A DNA stretch of 64,000 nt from Metaphire vulgaris (taxonomy: Eukaryota; Annelida; Clitellata; Crassiclitellata; Megascolecidae): positions 13,481,682 through 13,545,681 of the forward strand of contig CM030841.1 of assembly GCA_018105865.1 (NCBI GenBank), read 5' to 3'. The notes below the pieces were generated by a model that saw only the letters and a program-made list of their open reading frames with translations, ran no database searches and was not told where the DNA came from. Positions 37,001-48,239 of the stretch are shown piece by piece (positions within the stretch are counted from its first letter, which is position 1; the number at the start of each line of letters is the position of its first letter). The position numbers and the translations under genes are program-made.

Positions 37001-39503
37001 TATCATTATCACTGTAATAGATTTCATCAAAATCAGAATCTGCCGATATGCAGTTCCTAGGTTTGTTTAAATGTTGAGAGTGAGGAAGACTTTCAAGACT
37101 TAGTGTTTGCATTTTCTTCAAGGATATCGGATTCTGTGGAACTGGGATCCTCTTCAGTTCTTTTGAGGAGTTAAAAGTATCATGTTTGAGCTCCTGCCGA
37201 GTTGTCTCTTTTCTTCTTTCTTGGAATGCACTAACAGTTTGTTCCAATAACATTTTAGGTTCAAGGTCACTCTCTCGACTTTGGAATCCATCCAAAGATG
37301 GGGTGCTAATCCTGGTTTCTGTCAACTTCACTTGAGTAGGTGACTATGAAAATAAATAAATGCATAGAAATATATACCTGTATCTGACCTAGAAACAGAC
37401 AGCATATTTAGTGAAACTAGAATATTAAAACAGTGTCAAATATAAACAAGAATGTGACTTTAGCAGCACTGAAAAGCAAAGTCTTGTAGATACCTAGATA
37501 TTGCATCCATTTTGACAGCATAAAATATTTATAAATTGAAAGAAGCATAATTGCAGCACATAAATACTCCAAAAAAATAATAAATGTAAAACAATGCAGG
37601 CTTAAAATTAAGCTTTATATGTATGTACGCTTAAAAGCAGGTGCAGAAATTCCATTAACTGCACACATAAATTGACAGATCAAAAGTGGCAACTTGAAAC
37701 AACAACTACCATTTTAGATACAAAGTAGACTCAAAAAGACAAACGGTTAAATGAAAATTACACATGTATTGATTACAGATAGAATTCCTACACATTTAGT
37801 GTAAGGTGGCCACTCTAGCAGGACACCTGGAATAGATATGTCTGTGTTTGTTCCAGCAACTTTTACATCATGCCGTTCTGTGTTTGTTCCAGCAACTTTT
37901 ACACCAGGCTGTTCTGTGTTTGTTCCAGATGAAATCACTTTAGCTGGCACGTCTGTATTTGTGCTTGCGTCCTTCACTGATCTTTCGACCTGACAGGCAA
38001 CCGATTCTTTTTCTGGAGCTTTTGGACAAGCACAACGAAAGCTGAGCGTCTTGATTCCTCTTGGGTTCAGCTTTGTGGCCGCTTGTGAAGCTGTAACGTT
38101 GAACCGCAGTGGCGCAACTTCCAAGGGGGTCGACGTCGGCATCAAATCATACGAATTAGGTGAACCAGGGTATTGTTGACCTTCAAGAAACAAGTATAAA
38201 TTCTGGCTGGAAAAAAGACCGAAATTCTTATGCCATCAACACCACAAGGAATATACATAAAACAATCAGGAAAGACCTGGATATATGTGGATATATGGCT
38301 GAGATTTTAATTTTTTATGATAATCATCCACATAGACATAAACTTCTAATAGGCACCTAGGCTTGAGCCCCACTTGTTGAGAATCTATCATAGGGAAGGG
38401 TAAGGTATGGGGATTGGCCCCCACTTTTCATCCAAGTTTCTGACAAAAATAATTTACTATACATGCTTTCAGTACGTAGTAGTAGTAGTAGTAGTAGAGT
38501 AGTAGTAGTAGTAAAGTCCTTCCCAAGCTCTCAAGGTTAACCTCAAGGCTCATAGGACGGCACTGATCTCCATTTCCACGGCCCTCAGCCAGGCAACTGG
38601 TGCAAGTTACATGATATGGGGCCAGTTTACTCTGCAGATTAATCTGCTACTCAGTTGCCATCGCCATCTGGCATAAGAAGGCTGAGTCGACCTTAGGGCT
38701 CCTGTGGGTCTCAAACCCGCGACCTACTGCTAATCTGTCCAAAGTTGCTACCACTCTGCTAACTTCCCGCTGCTTTTAGTACATATCTGATTCCATTTCA
38801 GTATCTGAGTGGAGTATGTAATTCCTCTTTCCACCAGCAACCGAGGATCATTTATTGTTTTGAAAGAGGTATGAATAGCTAAAAGGTAAATCATTTACGT
38901 TAATTACTAACTCACCAAAGACAGAACAATCCACTCCAACCGGTTCATTCCAGAACTGTGAACTTGGCTCTATTGTACCACCTTGAAACCAGCCATAGGT
39001 TGGCGGAAAGGAGTTAGAGCATTCAGAAGGATGAAAATTGCTACATGAATTCGTGCACTGTAATGGTTGCATATTCCCAGACGTCAAAGACACATGCGAT
39101 CTTGAAGGTTGATAGGACTTTGCACTAATATAAGGGAGTTAGGATAGCATGTCTCTTGATAATTCGTTTCCTGTTGCTCAGCAAGGGACTGTGCAGGAGG
39201 GTGCTCAACGTACTGAAACGGAACTGGTGGTGCAGTACTTGTAAAAAAGACAGGTGCAACGGGAGGCGGAGGCGGAAAGCGGATCAGATTAGACATGAGC
39301 GGTGGCATCGGCATAGGTGGCGGCATCAGCGGTACTGGTCTCGTTATCATCTTAGAACCTGTACTTTCTTTGTGAGAAGTCAGCTCGCTTGCCGATGACA
39401 GGGGTCTCAGCTTCTGGCTTTTTCGTTCATGGTGCCGGTCGGGGGAAGGTTCTTTTGATGCAGTACCTTTCTGCTGCCTGTTACTGGTCCAGTGTTGTGA
39501 CAT
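33917..39503 (-). CDS. Unrecognised proline-rich/coiled-coil protein gene, about 813 aa
   Basis: I do not recognise this protein. Seven exons were assembled by phase (2442 nt). The start is MSQHWTSNRQQ at 39503. Features in order: a basic N-terminus; a proline-rich part (MPPPMPMPP, RFPPPPP; about residues 50-90); a Tyr/Pro/Ser-rich part; four spaced TNT(D/E) motifs (STNTD, GTNTE, GTNTE, GTNTD); a phospho-type acidic DSDFDEIYYSDND; FPPPPF; a hydrophobic NPLFALNP followed by a charged helix with LLEERRRAKFEQERL; then DSWISVKSGGWQRWKKM; and a Lys/Arg-rich C-terminus ending NKWKKMSGC. No enzyme motif is visible. It is transcribed away from NOLC1 and towards HID1. Two joins are uncertain: a 90-base intron at 39125-39213 and a 143-base intron at 36058-36200, where the frame changes. 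An assembly indel could replace either. Confidence 0.6.
34651..34781 (-). CDS. Unknown gene, coding exon 6
   Basis: (E)EKVSELSLITLDDSSKDAQ, ending DKDSWQQ at CAG|GTAGGT. Acceptor TTATTTTAG. Phases agree with both neighbours. Confidence 0.7.
34978..35245 (-). mobile_element. tRNA-derived SINE, family A, copy 1
   Basis: Minus-strand GGTTCGAGACC-type B box, GTCGACT-like block, and the 3' tail GAGGCTCGGAAGGGACTTTG. Matches the copies at 38498, 51584 and 58645. Lies in an intron of the unknown gene. Confidence 0.7.
35895..36057 (-). CDS. Unknown gene, coding exon 5
   Basis: RDSWISVKSGGWQRWKKMNS, then an acidic DDWDDKPQYEDGRPGRYIL. Donor CTTG|GTAAGC (phase 1). Acceptor proposed at GCTGCAG, but the same frame remains open upstream to about 36110 (KQPKQSDNEFDLIECRSLQ), so the exon may start further right. 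Confidence 0.6.
36201..37343 (-). CDS. Unknown gene, coding exon 4 (large)
   Basis: 381 codons, SPTQVKLTETRISTPSLDGF onward. Acceptor TTTTCATAG; proposed donor CCAG|GTACAG (phase 0). The frame stays open to 36078, past the proposed donor. Confidence 0.65.
37792..38180 (-). CDS. Unknown gene, coding exon 3 (TNT repeat exon)
   Basis: (G)QQYPGSPNSYDLMPTSTP, a Cys-containing basic stretch, then four TNT(D/E) motifs, two of them in an almost exact 11-residue tandem (VKVAGTNT). Acceptor TTTCTTGAAG, donor TGT|GTAGGA (phase 0). Confidence 0.65.
38498..38773 (-). mobile_element. tRNA-derived SINE, family A, copy 2
   Basis: Same layout on the minus strand: GGTTTGAGACCC B box, GGTCGACTCAGCC, tail GCTTGGGAAGGACTTTAC, then a GTA trinucleotide run at 38479-38513. 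Confidence 0.7.
38916..39124 (-). CDS. Unknown gene, coding exon 2
   Basis: AKSYQPSRSHVSLTSGNMQP through EPVGVDCSVF, donor TTTG|GTGAGT (phase 1). Acceptor CTTATATTAG. Confidence 0.6.
39214..39503 (-). CDS. Unknown gene, coding exon 1
   Basis: Starts at ATG 39503; the exon itself probably begins at 39537 after ATTTTTAG, making the start internal to the exon. The proline-rich segment ends at PVPF before a candidate donor CA|GTACGT (phase 2). The open frame actually continues to 39084, so this donor is a proposal. Confidence 0.5.
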
Positions 39504-40402
39504 GGTGCCTACCGCACTGCTCTTCTCTTCGTATGACCTAAAAATTGCTGTTGCAAAGATTAAACAGTTTTTATACAGCATTATTCTGCACAATTAAGAT
39601 TGCAATATTTCAGTGTTTCAATATTTTGACAAAAGTGCTATAGTTACAGTAACAAACTGATTGGAATTAGGTGTTAAGCCCTTAACATTGTATTTTTCTT
39701 TTAATGGATATTTCTAGTAGTCTTTCATTTATAATGACTTAATAACTTCAAGCATCCAGCCAGGATATTTAAGAAAATAAGTGCATTCTATTTCATATTT
39801 AAATGAGATCTTATCCCGAAAAAATCAGACAAAACTATTTGCCCATAAACTGGAAACCCTCCAACTTGCTTGTAACTATGCACAATTAAAACCTAACTGC
39901 CACAAATAGTCATTAGTATTTTTCAGAAGCAGTCATTATATTTAGGAGAAATATACCTTCCATGAAATGCTGAGACTGTTTTGTGTTTTAACTATAATTT
40001 CAGATTTGTTCCCTTCATACTAGCATGAATTTGTATTCATAAATTGATTTCAGGGTCAAGACTTGTTTACCATGTTTCTTTAAATAATTGCAGACAATTA
40101 TCCTATGTGCACTCCTACAAAATAGTTAGGCCTAACTTGAAAATTCAAATGCTTAAAATAGGCCAGTGTTGCAGCTGCAGCTCTATACTAAAATTAAAAT
40201 AACTAGTGCCATTTTCTTACATTATCAGATACATTATCAGATACACTATAAATGATGCCATGCATTAAAGCATGTGTGCACTGTAATCAATATAATCTCT
40301 AAAGAAATCATGTAGGCTTCATTCCTACAAATTACCTTTTTCTCCAGTGCTTTTGCTCATCCTAAGCCCGTCCACTTCCTGTCTGCCCAGTGTTCCTGTG
40401 AA

Positions 40403-40593
40403 CAGTGGCGTCGCCAGGAAATTTTAGTTGGGGGGGGGGGCAAAAGGGGCTATCGTGTCAGATTCCTTACCCACCCCTACCCCCCCCCCTTTCACAGAAA
40501 ACTTTCTCACTGGATTTGCGTAAATCTGGTAGATGATCTGGGGCAGGAGGGGGGCACTTGCCCCCATTTGCCCCCCCCATGGCGACGCTAGTG
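40403..40593. mobile_element. hAT-type MITE with CAGTGGCGTCGCC ends
   Basis: Left end CAGTGGCGTCGCCAGG, right end GGCGACGCTAGTG, with two internal G/C homopolymer blocks also inverted. Flanks CCTGTGAA and CCTGTTTG share five of eight bases, so the target duplication is decayed. Confidence 0.6.
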
Positions 40594-41589
40594 CCTGTTT
40601 GACCAACTCGTTACTGTTATTCATACAGTGGGTCATCATCAACATCTTGCCCTCATTAAAACTCATTTTATTTCTCAAAGCTTAGCTAGGCAAACCATAG
40701 GCCTACATTGTCAATAAGCCTGCTCAGAGATGTCCGAAAAATGGTGAGTCCATTTTTTTTAAAGCCAAAATCAGCCCATCAAATCTAAAAAAATCCAATC
40801 CAGACAAACCCATAATTGATACCCAGTTTGACATTTGACAATGCAAGGATTAGTTACAGTAGGCTTGATATGCAAAATCCAAATTAAAACCATTTCCTCC
40901 ATAGCTGTTAACGTCCAAACCACTAGAATTGTCAATATTTGCCTCAAATTACTAGAGCATGAACGAAATGGTGAACCACCTTTGGCTAAATACAAAGTCT
41001 TTATTTTAAGATTACAGAATCGATCCAGAGATAGGAATAAGAAGCTGGTTTCTTGTATCTCAAGTTTTATCGACCACAAAAATACTATGCAAATTAACAA
41101 GATTTTACATTTACCATATTAGTGATACAGTAGGCTAGATATGCCAAAATCCAGAAAGTTCTGAAAAAAATTAAAACCTTATTTTCTGTCCCAGCTTAGC
41201 CAGTCAAACCATAAATATGGTCATTATACCCAACCTCAAATCCAAGTTCCAACATAACCCAAAAAATGTTAAGCCATTTATAATTGTGCATCTACCTTTT
41301 CAGGAAATCTTTTTTCAAATATTAAAATAGCTAGGAGAGATATAAAGGGGTTTTACAAAGCTGGTTTCTTGTATGACAAGTTCTGATAGACATAAAAAAA
41401 ATTATATAATTGATAAGGTTTGACATTATTATTATAAAGATACAGCTGTAGGCACTGGATATAATTAGCCTTTTATCATTTTACATTGTGTTTTGATGTC
41501 TTTTCACTGTCATGCAACCTATAATGGTCCGCAAATCTACAGGTTTACCAAAGATTTTACTAAATCACTCTAAATTGAGTTATTTTATT

Positions 41590-41653
41590 ATTGCTGTTAT
41601 TATTACTATTACTAATGCTACCACTTACTACTACTATTACCACCACCACCACC

Positions 41654-41714
<61 letters not shown>
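41590..41714. repeat. Trinucleotide tract (TAT/CAC/TAC)n
   Basis: ATT/ACT-type units, then nine CAC, then about 22 ACT units; reads as poly-Tyr/His or poly-Val, not a gene. Confidence 0.9.
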
Positions 41715-42499
41715 AAACGCTAGAACTAAGACCGACGCGCTGACATAGCGAAAATTCATATGAAAATAACAAAATCAGTTCAAATAAACTTTTTGACTGC
41801 AAAATAACATGACTATGGAACGAAGTCTTGAGCTTACAGATAGCAGAATAAGATATTTTCAGCTTTAAATATATTTTTATTCTAAAATTTCGTCGCTTCA
41901 AAATTACGCTCCCGCCGCATTAGAGTTGGTCACAAAGGTAGGGATGTCAGCGTTAAAAGCATTTGAGATTAATTTGGAGAAAATTTAATGAAATATTGAA
42001 ACAAAGATTCAGAAATGTTTAAGTCTTCTAATGCTGATCAAGTGTTGAAAAATGTCTGCAATCTTGTTCACTTTTAAAGAGATAGACTATTGAGGCATGG
42101 CCCATGGCACACATGCACCCCATGGCATGTCCTCTTGTCTTGACATAGGTATTTGTTGAAGAGGTCAAGTCGATAATGCTGTGGACATCATCAGGACATG
42201 GGTGTTTTTTGCTTTAAAAATATGCTTTAAAAGGTCATCACTAGTTTTGTGCTGCTTTAACGTCCTAAGAAGGTCATTATGCTTGTCATGACAAGTCTGA
42301 CCAGCAAGAAAAGGTGCACAGGCCAATGTGTTTTGTGTTTTTTGTGTTCAGAAATTAGAACATGGCCGTTTTTCTGACCAGGTTTGTGCCACTGCATTGA
42401 GGGTAGTTACCAGACGTCCAGCAAAACGGGACATGTCTTTCATTTCAGCATCGTGTCCTCCTCCGTAATTAAAGCATTGGCCTGAAATCCAAAATGTCC

Positions 42500-42905
42500 G
42501 GCTTTTTGCGTTCTTATTTACTGACTTGAACTTCCGTTTAATTTTAAGATGGCGGCGGCAAGTGTATACTATCATCAGCGCTCAATTAATGGACGAAAAA
42601 GAGAAACCGATTGACTCTACAAGAGGAAGTCCTCTCACCAGAAGAAAATGCCTTGCATATAGTTTTAGAAATGGAAGTGAAAGTTACTTTATATGGGTGT
42701 GCAAGGTCCTTTTTTGCTAGTCAATATGTATTATTTTACCAGATTCGACAAGTGTCAAGTTGTCATAGAAGGTGGGAACTTCGAAGCCCGCTTTGCACCG
42801 GCTAATGGCAAAATAGCTGCGCCATGGAGTGCTTTATCAGCACACGGCCTGTTTCCTTTGTCAGGCTATACCCTCCTTTATGACTTTTGGTGTCCTCCTT
42901 TGGAC
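42500..42905 (+). repeat. Diverged tandem copy of the NOLC1 first-exon region
   Basis: Compared with 42985-43345 it repeats in the same order: TTCCGTTTA, TTAAGATGGCGGCGGC, CAGATT-ACAAGTGT, CACCGG-AATGGC/AATAGGC, and CTTTATCAGCACA/TTTTATCAGCACA. Offset about 470-475 bases. The part matching the coding exon is not conserved as protein and carries a stop after about 20 codons. Confidence 0.55.
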
Positions 42906-43019
42906 ACGCAGGTATTATAATTAAGCGCTCTATAAATTTTAAATGGGAAGCTTTCATCCATTCTTTCATGGCTTACCGCGTTCTTGTTTTCTCTCTGCTT
43001 CCGTTTAGTGTTAAGACTT

Positions 43020-43030
43020 AAGATGGCGGC
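43020..43030 (+). promoter_or_regulatory. YY1-type motif spanning the NOLC1 start codon
   Basis: AAGATGGCGGC matches the YY1 consensus, which often overlaps the start region of housekeeping and ribosome-biogenesis genes. Motif match only. Confidence 0.35.
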
Positions 43031-43136
43031 GGCGAGTGAATCTCGTGGCGTAATTTTAGAATTTATTTGCGACTATTTGACGCGTACAAAGGAACACGAC
43101 CGTGTAGTTAAGCTGCTCAAGAAGAGCAGCGGAATT
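43023..43136 (+). CDS. NOLC1: NOLC1 coding exon 1
   Basis: 38 codons, MAAASESRGVILEFICDYLT through LLKKSSGI, donor ATT|GTAAGC, phase 0. First half of the LisH-like domain. Confidence 0.88.
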
Positions 43137-46100
43137 GTAAGCAACAATTCGGTGTCTTGTGATGTTTCTTTCTCTTTCTGTGCATTCTGGACTTGAAACC
43201 TCCAGATTGAACAAGTGTTTCAGTCAGAGGCAGTAGAAAATGGGATAGGCTTCAAGAGGAGGTACACCGGTAATAGGCTAAAATAACTATACCATAGCTG
43301 TTTTATCAGCACAACTGTCCAGCCTCTTTACTGGCTTACTTGTATCGGCGCCCCACTAAAGTAGTTCGCTGAGTTCTGATGTAACGAAATTAACATACGT
43401 GTCTACATATGCAGAGATTAAAATAAATAAATAGTAGATTGTTGAAATAATTATATATAATTACTAAAATACACCGCTTTAAAGTAAAAAGATGCGACGA
43501 TAATGCGGGTTTACATCTGTACGCCCAGTAGCAAATGACCCAGGTTGCATGCATCAGTGTGTCCAGCCTGCCTGAAATGTATGGAGTGTCGCATACTTTA
43601 AATAGTAATAGTGAAGTAAGTAGAAACTTAGAAACTTGGAGCTCAAAGATCTAAATGCAGTGATAATTATTAGTAAAAACACGTAATGTAATTCAAAAAT
43701 CTAAATAGAGTGGATCCCACTTAATCACAGTTTATTGTCAATTTTTTGAGTTGTTAATTGCAATTAACCTACATAATCCATAACAACATAAAACCTGAAC
43801 CAGTGTTTTGTGTATCAGATTATGTATTAAAATAAATAGCCAGTTAATTTGAAAGAATTATATATAATTACTATGGCACCTATGCAATAAAAGCGGATTT
43901 CACTGTACTAGTAACACTATTGTAAATATATTTACAGTGGATCAGTAATGTCGCATAATGTTAAAATCAGTGTCCATCCTGAAACATAACAACATAACTT
44001 ACCAAAACCAGTGTTTTGTGTATCAGACATGTTAGCTCAAAGATCTAAATGCAGTGATAATTATTAGCAAAACATGTAATGTAATTCAAAAATTAAAGCG
44101 GGTTTCACTGTAATACATATGTTAACCTTTACCTGTTAATTCATTTGTAATGTAATGTAAAATGGACAAGTATTTTCAGGGCAAATGGAAAAAGGGTTAA
44201 ATTATTCTTTGTTTCTTGGTGTGGTGTTAGCTTTTACTGAAATTGTTAATAATTAATTGAGGAATATATTATGCAGTAGTGCTATAAAGGCAAATGAGTA
44301 TTTTCTTTAATTTGAGATTGCCTTTTGGAGGATTTTTAAAAATGATTTTGCTATTCATTTATGCTTGTAGAAATCACTGGATGCCGTTAATGAACGCTTG
44401 GAAGACATTATTAGTGACTGGCAAAACAGGTTTGTTAGAAATTTAAAAGGAGATGTTTTATTATAAATTGCCAATCAAGACTTGGTTTCATTTATCAAGT
44501 TCCACTTTTCCATTTATTTGATAATCTCATTGCTGTAACCCACTTGACTGTTTCACGCCTTTCTCTTTTATGACATTGTTCCTTGTATTGTTACTTTTGG
44601 TATATGATCCTCTTTATTATTGATTCTAATAATTCTCAGCTACTCCAGCAGTCGCGTTCAACTACTTGTCCCTTTGCCGGCTAAAAACTAAAGTTCTGCA
44701 GCAGATCAGGTTTACGTGGCAATCCAATTCTATAAAATTCATTGCCTGAGAATGTTAAAAAATCTAACTCTATTATATTATTCATGAAGAACTTAAAAAG
44801 ACTTACTATACATACTCGCAGTGAAGTCGTCCTCACAGAACAGAAAGGTCGGCCCCGTTTTTTGGTAAAAAAATTATGTAATTTGCTATGACCCACATAT
44901 AAGTCTACAAGGAAATTCTCCCTCCTCCAGTGTCTCCAAGCTGTTTACAGGTCAAAGGTATTTGCGATACACAGAGGCCAAGGTCAACCGCATGGTCAAA
45001 CAGACAGCCTCTCCCCTCCCCAACCCATCGTCTCCAAGCTGTTTTCAGGCCAAAGCTCATTGTAATGAATTAGGCAATGTGTTCCTTTGCAAAATTTTTT
45101 TGGAAAATTACATTGACTCACAGATAAGTTGACTGAGTTTTAAACTTAATTTTAAGGCATAAATTTCTCGACTTATCCGCGAGTTTATACGGTACCTGTT
45201 TAACAACTCCTGCAAGTGACCTTTGTTAAAGCACCATTGGCTTTGGCCTTCGCCATTCTAACAACTGCGCTATAAAAATTGTCTCAATAATAATAGTAAT
45301 AATAATAATAGTAATAAATATGTTTCTATTCTGATCCACTACTGTATGCATTAATCAAAAATTATCATTAATATTTTGAGTTTAGCTCCTCTGACTTTCT
45401 TAACCATTTCATTTTATTGAATTTAATTTGACATGAGACTGCACTTGTGTGAGTTAACCTGTTTTGTTTGAAGTTAATTGGGAGATATTACTGAATCACA
45501 TCACTTGCTTAGACTGAGAGTGAAATTGAGAACTCAGCCTGAAGACTCTATGTAAGGGCAAAAGTTACGACGCTAGAACTGAAATATTATTTATTTAAAT
45601 ATATTTAATGAAGTGACATATTAGTTAATTGATTTCATTAGTAACGTTTATGTTTAGGAGAAAAAGAGGCCATGACGATTCTAGTTCTGATTCATCTGAA
45701 GACAGTAAACTAAAGAAACCGCCAACAAAGAAACTGAAGACTGGTGCGGATAAATTACAAAACATTTTCCAAATAATACATCTAAACACTTTGGCCCCGT
45801 AAGGCTGATAATTTGGCTTCATAACATTGGTTATGTGGATTGCCGGGGCAAACGGGTTAAGAGCCCAAAAAAGAAAAATTTTAACCTGAGTTAATAGTGT
45901 CTATACATCCTTTTACAGTTACCGACTGGTGTTTGATTTCTTGAAATTCCTTTGGGCCTGAAGAAGCATGTCAATATAGCTCATTTTAACCCCTTAACTG
46001 GGGATCCCGGATATATCCATCCATTCTACATTGAGTTACAGTTAAATACACGGTCAAGGGGTTAAAATAGATATCAAAATTGATAATGTAATTTATTTTG

Positions 46101-48207
46101 AATTTGCCTGCTCTCCGACAATTTAAAGGTACCTAAAAGTTTTAAATGACCAAAGGTAGCATGATGGTCAAAGGACTTGTTCAAGAAAACCGTTAGTCTG
46201 CTGTTGTTGCTTCTCTAGTTATCTAGTGGCACAGAGGCAGCACAGTCCCCATGGCTTCCCTACTGTGAAGAGCCTCTCACAACTCTGTCTCGATTTTTAT
46301 CTGAAAATTTTCTTCATCGGGTATTGCAAGATGTCAAGTGGGCGTAATGACTTGAAGGCCTACAAGAATGTGGTCTTGGAGAGTGATATCTATTCTCTGT
46401 CAATAACGGGCCCCATTCTAAATGTTTAATGCAATTGCATCAACTAATTAGTAATTCCAGATTTTTAAAATCTAGGCAACAAAATCACAATAGTTGGTGC
46501 ATTATTCATATGGCTGTGACCTGAAACAGTGGCATGGCAGAATTGTGTCCCTTATGACTCGGAGCCAAGAGCTCCTTGTAAGATTGAGCTATGGTACCTA
46601 TAATTTAGTGTTATGCTGTTGTATTTACCTTGCATGGTCTTAAGGTCCATATATATGCTCTCATTTTTTTAGTAGTGAGGCTCGGCTGTATTGGATTTTG
46701 TTTGTGTGTGTGGTTAAGCAAGTTCTTTTCTTTGGTACAGTCTCTGCTTATTGCTGCTGTAATTTACAGCAGAAGATTACTGAAGTAATTTACAGGTTAA
46801 TTGTGTTACAGAACATTACTTATTATGCTTTTTTCCCTTTAGATGTGCAGACTCTACCAATTAAACCTGCTGGACAAACTGAAGTTGAATCTAGTTCAGA
46901 AAGCTCATCAGAAGATGAAATTCCTGTAAAGACTGTCCCAGGGATCCCCAAATCTGTTCCAAAAGCCTCTGCATCTTTGGGAAGCACTAAAACGTCACAC
47001 GTTTCGAGTTCATCTGATTCTGAGGAGTCTTCAGATGATGGAGGTCAAAATAAAAACAAATCTCTGACCATTGCTGGTTCAACCGTGACCGCCAAATTGT
47101 CTTCAAGTTCTTCTTCAGTTTTACAGAATAAATTGGATTTGCGGTCTGATGTGAAATCGTGCACATCAGATTCTGATAGTTCGTCAGACAGTGACGAAGC
47201 TTCGAAGGAAGCTCCAAAATCCAGACTAACAAAAAAGCCAGTGACAGTGTCTCGAAAAGATGTGAATTTAGCAACACCCTCAAAGACAACAGCCAAAGCA
47301 ATTATAGATGCAAAGACCCCTACATTAGGTGCAAACAGAACTCAAAAGGCTTCTCAGAATGTTGGAGGTACATCCCAAACAGGACTGGTAAAAAAAGCGA
47401 CTTCCTCTTCATCATCAGAAAGTTCCTCTGACGAAGAATCGACAAAAGAGTCGGGTATTAAATCTGTCCTTCCTTCAGCTGTTAAACAGCCAGTTCAGAA
47501 ATCTATATCCCAGCCAGGACAGGTAAAGAAAACAGCTCCATCATCATCGTCATCAGAAAGCTCTTCAGACGAAGAACCAGCAAAAAAGCCAGGACCTAAA
47601 ACTGTCACTCCCTCGGTTGCCAATAAAGCAGTTCAGAAATCTACACCTCAAGTAGGACAGGTAAATAAAAAGGCTTCTTCATCGTCATCAGAAAGCTCTT
47701 CAGACGAAGAACCAGCAAAAAAGCCAGATACTAAAACTGTCACTCCCTCGGTTGCCAAGAAAGCAGTTCAGAAACCTACACCTCAAGTAGGACAGGTAAA
47801 TAAAAAGGCTTCTTCATCGTCATCAGAAAGCTCTTCAGATGAAGAACCAGCAAAAAAGCCAGATACTAAAACTGTCACTCCCTTGGTTGCCAAGAAAGCA
47901 GTTCAGAAACCTACACCTCAAGTAGGACAGGTAAATAAAAAGGCTTCTTCATCGTCATCAGAAAGCTCTTCAGATGAAGAACCAGCAAAAAAGCCAGATA
48001 CTAAATCTGTCACTCCTGTTGTCAAACAGCCAGTTAAGAAATCTACACCTCAGACAGGGCAGGTGAAGAAAGCAGTTCCTTCATCATCATCAGAAAGCTC
48101 TTCAGACGAAGAACCCGCCAAAAAGTCAGATGCTAAACCTGTCACTCCTTCAATAGTGAAACAGCCAGTTCAGAAATCTACACCTCAGACAGGACAGGTG
48201 AAGAAAA

Positions 48208-48239
<32 letters not shown>

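Larger units (their letters stand above)
39625..43019. other. Divergent intergenic region between the unknown gene and NOLC1
   Basis: Head-to-head genes share this 3.4 kb. It contains a possible non-coding 5' exon on the minus strand (about 40342-40400, ending AAAAAG|GTAATT), a MITE at 40403, a TAC/ACC trinucleotide tract (41590-41714), and a diverged copy of the NOLC1 start region at about 42500-42900. Confidence 0.5.

Noticed and set aside
46987..47301. 104-codon minus-strand frame
   Set aside because: Antisense shadow of the NOLC1 repeat exon.
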